Shown here: piece after piece, positions 1 to 6,900 of the stretch
Position numbering within the stretch: position 1 is the stretch's first letter
Layout: each line of letters starts with the position of its first letter
DNA from: Actinomycetota bacterium
GTDB taxonomy: Bacteria; Actinomycetota; Actinomycetes; S36-B12; UBA5976
Assembly: GCA_009704345.1 (NCBI GenBank)
Contig: WLEH01000046.1
Coordinates: forward strand, 1-7,469
DNA length: 7,469 nt
Reading direction: 5' to 3'
Notes under the pieces: model-generated
The model's input: the letters and a program-made list of their open reading frames with translations, nothing else
Told to the model about the DNA's origin: nothing
The model's database searches: none
Translations under genes and position numbers: made by a program

Positions 1-917
1 ATCCTAATGGGCTTGGCGACATCTATGGCGCGGCCTTGACTGCATCACAAAATCCGCTTCTTGCTCCTATGGCAAAGAATGCCGTATCAATGGCTCAGTC
101 TGCCAATATTAATGCACAGCACATGGCTAGGACGCAAGCGTATGCCCAAGGCAGAACTCTTGGTTTGATGGCAAAATATCCCGGTTTTATTAATCCTACT
201 ACTGGACAAGTTAATCCTAACTATCAAGCTCCAGACAAAGGCATGACCGCTAATAATAAAGCGAATCTTGTTGGCAAGTATCGCGGAGCAACACAAGCCC
301 TGTGGAGTGGTGGTAATGGAGTTGAGGGTGCTGAATCATATGTGGCAGATTTTCTGAATCCTGCTGGAGATCAAAAAAAGGCCGATAAGTTTGCTTCTGC
401 TATTCGTCAATACAATACCTACAAGCAGGATCTTGCTGACCAAGGAATACAATTTAGTGATCCCAACTTTGAGAATGCAATTGTGCAAGCTGGAGAGATT
501 ACTTCCGATTTGCAAAAACAGGCAAAAAGCAATCCAAGCGAGATGGTTGGGAAAACAAGTTTGGGTTGGTTTGGGAAATATGGCGGTCATCCTGTATCTG
601 ATGACTTTAAAACAATGGAGGCTCGTTTTAAGGAAATTGCTCCTAGCACAATTAAAGCGGCTCAATCTTCTGCAAATAATCAAGATTCCTTGATTAACGC
701 CGCTAAAAAGGCTATTCAAAATGGTGCTGATCCTAAAGCTGTTCAGCAAAGGCTCAATCAATTGATTCAACAAATGCAAGCTCCATCTAGCCAATCTTCT
801 CCCGCTATGCCAGCCAATCAACCTACATCCATGATTCCCGCCGCCGCTGGAATGGGTGGCGTGGCCCAAGGCACTCCAGAGGAGGAAGATGAAACAGATG
901 CCGTTAGCGGAGTTTAA
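1..917 (+). CDS. Phage structural or internal virion protein, 5'-partial, function not recognised
   Basis: The frame is open from base 3 to the TAA at 915-917 (304 codons) and continues through the left edge, so the gene starts outside the window. The first in-window candidate start, TTG at 36, has no Shine-Dalgarno sequence before it and follows fluent coding sequence (PNGLGDIYGAALTASQN), so I treat it as internal. The product is soluble, without signal peptide or membrane helix, rich in Ala, Gln and Asn. A helical N-terminal stretch with regularly placed Met/Gln/Ala is followed by a Gly/Pro/Asn-rich segment, a mainly helical middle, a Gln-rich helix near 740-780, a Pro/Ser/Ala linker and a strongly acidic tail (EEEDETD). 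It contains no cysteine. The giant virion-type gene starts 3 bases downstream, with its ribosome binding site inside this gene, so the two are probably co-translated. The composition would fit a T7 gp14/gp15-like internal protein, but no family motif was recognised; that role is inferred from context only. Confidence 0.85.
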   Translation, partial: PNGLGDIYGAALTASQNPLLAPMAKNAVSMAQSANINAQHMARTQAYAQGRTLGLMAKYPGFINPTTGQVNPNYQAPDKGMTANNKANLVGKYRGATQALWSGGNGVEGAESYVADFLNPAGDQKKADKFASAIRQYNTYKQDLADQGIQFSDPNFENAIVQAGEITSDLQKQAKSNPSEMVGKTSLGWFGKYGGHPVSDDFKTMEARFKEIAPSTIKAAQSSANNQDSLINAAKKAIQNGADPKAVQQRLNQLIQQMQAPSSQSSPAMPANQPTSMIPAAAGMGGVAQGTPEEEDETDAVSGV

Positions 918-923
918 TGTATG
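909..923 (+). promoter_or_regulatory. Ribosome binding site and start of the giant gene
   Basis: GGAG at 909-912 lies 8 bases before ATG 921, an ordinary Shine-Dalgarno spacing. The site is inside the last codons of the upstream gene, whose TAA is at 915-917, so ribosomes ending there are well placed to re-initiate. A second ATG at 917-919 overlaps the stop (TAATG), but its frame closes after about 48 codons. Confidence 0.75.
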
Positions 924-3900
924 GTCGATCCTTTTGCCGACCTTATTCCTCAAACCGAGGCTGGGCAAGGAAGGGTAATAAATCTCCCTGCCTCTCCCCG
1001 GCCTACTCCTGTAACTCAATACAGCATACCAAGGCGAGTGTTTGGTGGGAAACAGGGTGATGAATTGTATGATTCTGGAACCGCTAGGGGCGTTGGCTCA
1101 TCTGAAAATGAGCTAACACCGGGAGTTGTTGCAGTAAATCCATCAGTTTATCCCATTGGAACGATTTTTAAGGATGGAGATACCAATGAAGTATTTATCG
1201 CAGGAGACAAACACGGAAATGATAATCCCAATGTTGTAGATATTTATACCCCTCCATCTCAATACAAAGGAATATCTGGAACTAGGAACATTGTTCCCAT
1301 TGGTCAAATACCAGCTAGTAAAATTCCTAAAACCGCAAGCGGTATTGGTGAGTTGCTTTCTAATTACGGCAAGGTTCCTGAAGGCGAGGGTGCTTATACA
1401 AGCCTTGGCAAGACGCAACCAAAGCAAGAAGACCCATTTGCTGATCTGATTCCTCAAGAACAGGCAACTAATGCAACCGCACAACAGCAAGCATCCGATC
1501 CGTTTTCTGATCTGATTCCGCAACAGCAAGGACAATCGCAAGCAAAGCCAGATGCAGTTAATCCAGAAGGACAAATTGAAGCTGGAAACATTGATCTGAA
1601 CAATCGTCCCGTTGTCAAGAATGCGGACGGAACAATAAGTACGGTTCGCTCAATGAGCATTGGTACAGACAAGGGAGAGGTTCTGATACCAACTGTTAGC
1701 GATGATGGAAAGATAATGAGCAATGAAGATGCTATTGCTCAATACAAGCAAACTGGAAGGAATCTTGGAACGTTTGCAAATGTTGATGCGGCTAATAAAT
1801 ACGCTCAACAGCTTCATCTTAATCAAGAAAAGCAATATTCTGGTTCTCAGCCAACGGCTACATCATATAATCCCATTGAGAATGCTTTAAGGAACTTTGC
1901 AAGCAAGGCCGCTACAACCACCCTTGATTCTATTGGTGGAGCAGTAAGGTTGTTTGGCAACGCTCAACGCAAGGATTTTGAGGCCGCACAAAAAGAGCTT
2001 GCTGATGCTAAAGCCAGCAATGCTCCACAAGACGAGATTGATGAAATTCAATCTAGGGTAAATAAATTCCAAGAACAGATTCCCGCTGTCCAGAATGCAG
2101 TCTCTTATATATCCGATCTATCAAGCCAGTATCCTGCCGCCTACGGAGTTTCGCCAAGCGACAAATCAGTTTCAGCGCAGATTGGTAGGGGTGCTGGCGG
2201 GGTTGCCGCAATGTTGCCCGTAATGGCAACTGGCCCTGCTGGTATTGGGTTGGGGGCATTGCAGGGTGCTTCAACGGCATACGAGGAAACATATTTGCAA
2301 GCAAAGCAACAACTTGAATCACAAGGGATTACTGATAAAAATGCAATTGAGGATCAAGCCCAAAAAGAAGCATCTATGGCGGCTATTAAAACCGCCCCAT
2401 CTCTTGCCGCATACATGGTTGGTGGCAAATTGGCATCTGCTGGAGTATCAAAACTTCTTTCTACTCAAACTCCTTTAATTAAGGGAGTCGCTGGTGCGGT
2501 TGCTGGTAGCTTGGCAAATACAACCGTTGGAACAGGACTAAAGGGAATCATGGGAGAAAGCATGATGCCTACCGTTGAATCTCTTACTCAAGATATTGCA
2601 TGGGGATTGTTTCATGGAGTTGGCGAGGGAGTTGAGGCAAACCAAAAGCTAAAACTAAAGCAGATTGAGGAGCAAAAAAGGCTTGAGAGGGAAAAGCAAA
2701 CCGTTGGTGGCCCTGCTCCCAAAGTAGCCCCTTCATCTAATCCTGAAGTAAACAAGAAAGAGGAACAGATTAATGCAATGGCTGATTCGGAGTTTGCTCC
2801 TATAGAGCAAGCCCCTCTACAGCCTGTGTTCCAAGAGAAAGCCCCTGCCGCTACTCCTGCCGCTGATTTAAACGCATTGCTTGCAGAACAGCTTTTTCTT
2901 GATGAGGGATCTGAAAAGTGGAATGAAATCCAAGCACAGATTGATGAGCTAAAGGCTGGTGAAGCCCCTGCTCCTGCTGAAGTAACGCCAGCAAAGGAGC
3001 CTGCTCCTACTCTTCCTGCAACTGGTGGTGAGCTTACCGCCAATCTTGTTGAAAGCGGAACCGAATTAGAAGCCTTTGGCAAAGAAACCCTTGCTCAACT
3101 TGCAGAATACTACGGATTTGATGTTCCAGAAAACGCAAGCCGTGGTGAGATAATTGATGCAATCCAAGCAAGAAAACCCGCCGAGGCTCCAGCCGAAGCA
3201 CAACCAACTACACCAGATGCCGTTCAAATCGCAAGCGCAACGCAAACTATGCTACGCCCTCAAGTCACAAGGCAAGGCGAAGTCGTGGAATTGCCAAGAG
3301 TGGGAGAGCAAAACGCCCAAGTCCCTACCGAAGAAGGTCAAGCCCCAAAAGAAGAAGTAAAATCTTCTCTTCCAGAGCAAACCCAATCTGATTTCATTGA
3401 CTTTGCCAGAAAGACAGGAAAGCTCACCAAGGTACAGGCGCAGAAAGCCCTTGCTGAATACGAGAAGGCTGGAAACATCCAGATTGGCGAGAATGGCGAA
3501 ATGCTGTTCACCAAGCCAGAGAATGCTACCCGTGAGTCCCTGCGTAAAGCCGCTGGCATAGAAGAAACCACCCCCGCATCTCCCGCACAGCCAATCCGTG
3601 ATGTCCTGCGTCGATTCCAAAGCGGGGAAGAGGACGCTATTGAGACTCTTCAGGGTCTTGCTGATTCTGTTGCCGATGCCGCAAAAAAGACAAAGAGCAA
3701 GGTTCTTGCTGGTCTAGCCTCCGAGATCCAAGATGTTGCTGATCGCGGTGTTGAAATTGAGGATGCGGGGGATCTTGTGCAAAGAACTCTTGCGCGAATG
3801 GAGATTGAGGCAAATAACCTAGAGGCTCCAAAGGGAGAAAAGGTAGCCAAGCAAAAGACCGCAAGGGATAAGGCAAGAGAAATATTTGGAGAGGCTATAA

Positions 3901-6900
3901 ATGGGCCTTTAGGATATGTCCTTGAGAAAAAGATTCTTGATCCAATTGAATACAGAAAGCGTATCAAGGCAGGAATTATTGAAGGCGGTGGAGAATATGA
4001 CTTTTTCTATAATAACAAACTGCCCAAAAAGGTTCGTGATCTAATTTTCTCAAAAACAGGAAGGGCCGATATTGATATTGTTGCCGAGGATGCAGGATTC
4101 AAGAGTCCTTATGATATGCTAGTGGCTATTGATGAGGCATATAGGAATGCCGAAAAAGCCAAGGAGGAGACAAAGGCATTTGAGAAGGGGCAGGCTGAAC
4201 TAGAGGAGCAAGTTCGCAAAATGGCTGAACTTGAGAAGACTGATCCAGAAGCTTATGCTGGTGCTGTCGAAAGCGATGTTCGTAAATTCCTCACAAATAG
4301 TGAGAGTGGTTATTTCACCCTACCTGAAGTTATCTACGATGCCGCTGTCTCTGTGGGTCGTTCCGTAGCCAAGGGCGCAAGGGATTTCAAATCATGGTCT
4401 GGCGAGATGGTTTCCCGACTTGGTGAGGGTATCAGCAATTTCCTGCGTCAGATTTATAATGCCGTCTCTACTGGAGGTGGACGCTTTCTTGAGCGCGGAG
4501 CCGAGCGCGGTGCAGTTGATATTGGTGGCGAAGAACGCTTCAAGCCAAAGCCTCCTACAGAGCAAGAGGCATTTGCCAAGAAGGCCGCCGATGCTTTCCT
4601 CAAGGGTCGAGGCACACCCATTACCGAAGAGGAGATGGCAAGCGTTCTTGCTAGGAAATTCCCCGGGATTAGCCAAGGCGAAATAAGCGATCTTTTTGCA
4701 ACCGCATCTGGCAAACCAAAAGCTCCTTCTCCCTATGCTGGCGTTGCCGCTGGTGGAGGGGAGACTCCAGAACAAATTTCTATTCGTCGCAAAGACCAAG
4801 AAGATCAAGTGAGGCGCGGAATCCTTACCGCTACTGTTCCTGCTGGCGAGGGAATGTCTCAAGTTGAAATAACCGAAAGAGGAAAACAGAATCTTGCGCA
4901 AGGGGTAGATCCAATACAGGCATTGGAGCAAGCAAAGACAGGCAATCTTGAGTCATTGATTACGGCTCGTGCATATTACGAGGGCCTTCAAAAACAAAAG
5001 AGTGAAATATTAAGGAAGTTCGGCCCTAACTCTAAAGAGTATAAGAGAATTTCTGATGAAGCCCAAGCATACTACGAGGGATTGCGTGAAGCTGGAACTA
5101 CCGCTTCTACTGCTTTAAGCACATTTAAGGGACAGAATGATTTATCTGATGCCGCCGATATTGCTACTGCATATAGGTCTATCACAGGAGAAGAACCCAC
5201 GCTCGCCAAGCACGAACAAATTAGGAAGGTTGCTGATAAAGTAGATAGGACTATCAAGGAATCAGATAAGGCTAGTGAGGATCACAAAACAGCAATGGAT
5301 GAAGGTCTTGCTGAAGTTGAAGTTCAAACCCCTACTTCTGTTGAAGAGGGTCGCCAACAGATTGCTGATCTTTCTGATGCACAGGGGAAAAAGGCAAAAG
5401 ACGAGATTGATCGTCTTAATAATGAATTAGAGCAAACAAAAAAAGACCTTGAAGAAGTAAGGCAAGCTAAAGCAACTGGTCAAGATGCTGAGTCTTTAAG
5501 ATCCTACTATGAGGCTAAGATTAAGGATTTGCAGGGCAAGCTTGAATCTCAACCCAAATATGGGAAAGAGGTATTTGAGCAAGCAAGAAAGATTGTGGAC
5601 AAATGGAAAGCTGATGCTGAAAAAGCTGAAGTAGAACTACGCAAACAACTTAATCAAATGGGATCTTCTCCTGATCCTACAATTATTGTGACTCTTGCTA
5701 GGATTATGAGGGCGCATATTGGAGAGCTTGCGCTTGATTTCACAGAATCATCTGCGCGATTGGTTGCAAAGTTTGGCCCTAAAATTAAGCCTTTCTTAAA
5801 AGAGGCATGGGCAAAAGCTCAAGAGCTTATTAAAGGCGAGGCTGGCGGTGAGAAAGCGGCAAAAACTGCTGGCAAAGCCAAAGCTAGAGCCAAAGAAAAG
5901 CCTGTTTCCAAAATGACTCCAGCGGAAAAGGCCGCTGATAACATTCGCAAACGTATTGCTCAAGCTGAAAAGAAGATCAATGATTTAAATAGTGGCAAAA
6001 TCACAACACCTAAAGATGTTGAGAAGGTTACTAATGATGAAATCAAGCGTCTTGAAGCCGAATACAACCAGAAGAAAGCAGAACTTGCTGATGCTCGTTT
6101 AAAGGCAAAGCAAAGAGAATTGTTTGAGAAGGGCAAGGTTGGCGAGGACTTAAATCCACAACAGGTAAAGACGCTTTGGGAATCCGCAAAGAGATTCTAT
6201 CTTGATAAGGGAGAAAGCGATTATGATAAGATGATTTCAGACCTTGCTAGTGACTTTGGAATTACTCCAGAGCAAGTTCGCAAGGCATTCGGATCACCAA
6301 AGGGAGCCAAGAAAGCTTCTGATGAAATGTATCTAAAGCAACGCAACAGGCAAATGGCGTTGGATGAGGCTAAGCGTTGGCTGGAAAACCAAAAGGCAAG
6401 TTGGATTGGGAAGGTTTTTGGAGCCGCCGCCGAAAAGACATTCAAACTAGCTATCTTTGGTCACGGAACTGCATTCATTGGAACTCACGCCCCGCAAACG
6501 CTTTACACCAATCCTAAACTAGCATTAAAGGCATGGCTCAAAGGTCTGTCTTATAGTTTTACTGGCAAAAATGGTCAGATAAAAAACATTGTAGATAACA
6601 AGGATCTTGTTAATCGCCCAAACTGGATCGTCGCACGAAAAGGTGGGCTTGAGAATGATCCTAGAGAAATACGACGCGAGGGCGCAACGCCAGCTAGGAG
6701 TGATTCAGCCCTTGCTAAAGCATTGGATACTATAAGCGGGGGTCGTGGATTTGATGCCTTGTTCCACTTGCGTCAAGATATGTTTGACCAAGCATGGGAG
6801 CAGTTGAGCATTACGCAAAGGACTCCAGAGATGGCAGAGATGCTTGCTGGATCTATTAATAATGCTACAGGATTTACTAAGGGAGGAAAGCGTACCGCTG

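Noticed and set aside
36..38. TTG as the true start of the first gene
   Set aside because: There is no Shine-Dalgarno sequence before it, and the same frame is open with plausible coding sequence to base 3, so a 5'-truncated gene is more likely.
555..600. Walker A-like 'VGKTSLG' in the first gene
   Set aside because: The upstream glycine and loop spacing of GxxxxGK[ST] are absent, and no Walker B or other NTPase motif follows.
336..1019. Open frame of 227 codons on the minus strand
   Set aside because: It is antisense to two well-supported + genes, spans their junction, and has a Ser/Leu/Cys/Ile-rich composition typical of reverse-complement shadows.
917..1063. Alternative ATG at 917-919 overlapping the upstream stop (TAATG)
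   Set aside because: Its frame closes after about 48 codons with a Cys/Ser/Trp-rich nonsense-like product, whereas ATG 921 opens at least 2183 codons and has the better spaced GGAG.
2612..3082. Minus-strand Ser/Gly/Ala-rich open frame opposite the linker
   Set aside because: Low-complexity Pro/Ala/Glu codons on the + strand automatically give a long stop-free Ser/Gly/Ala frame on the other strand.
4392..4931. Open frame of 179 codons on the minus strand
   Set aside because: It lies wholly antisense to the giant frame, is Ser/Leu/Cys-rich, and has no neighbouring genes on its strand.
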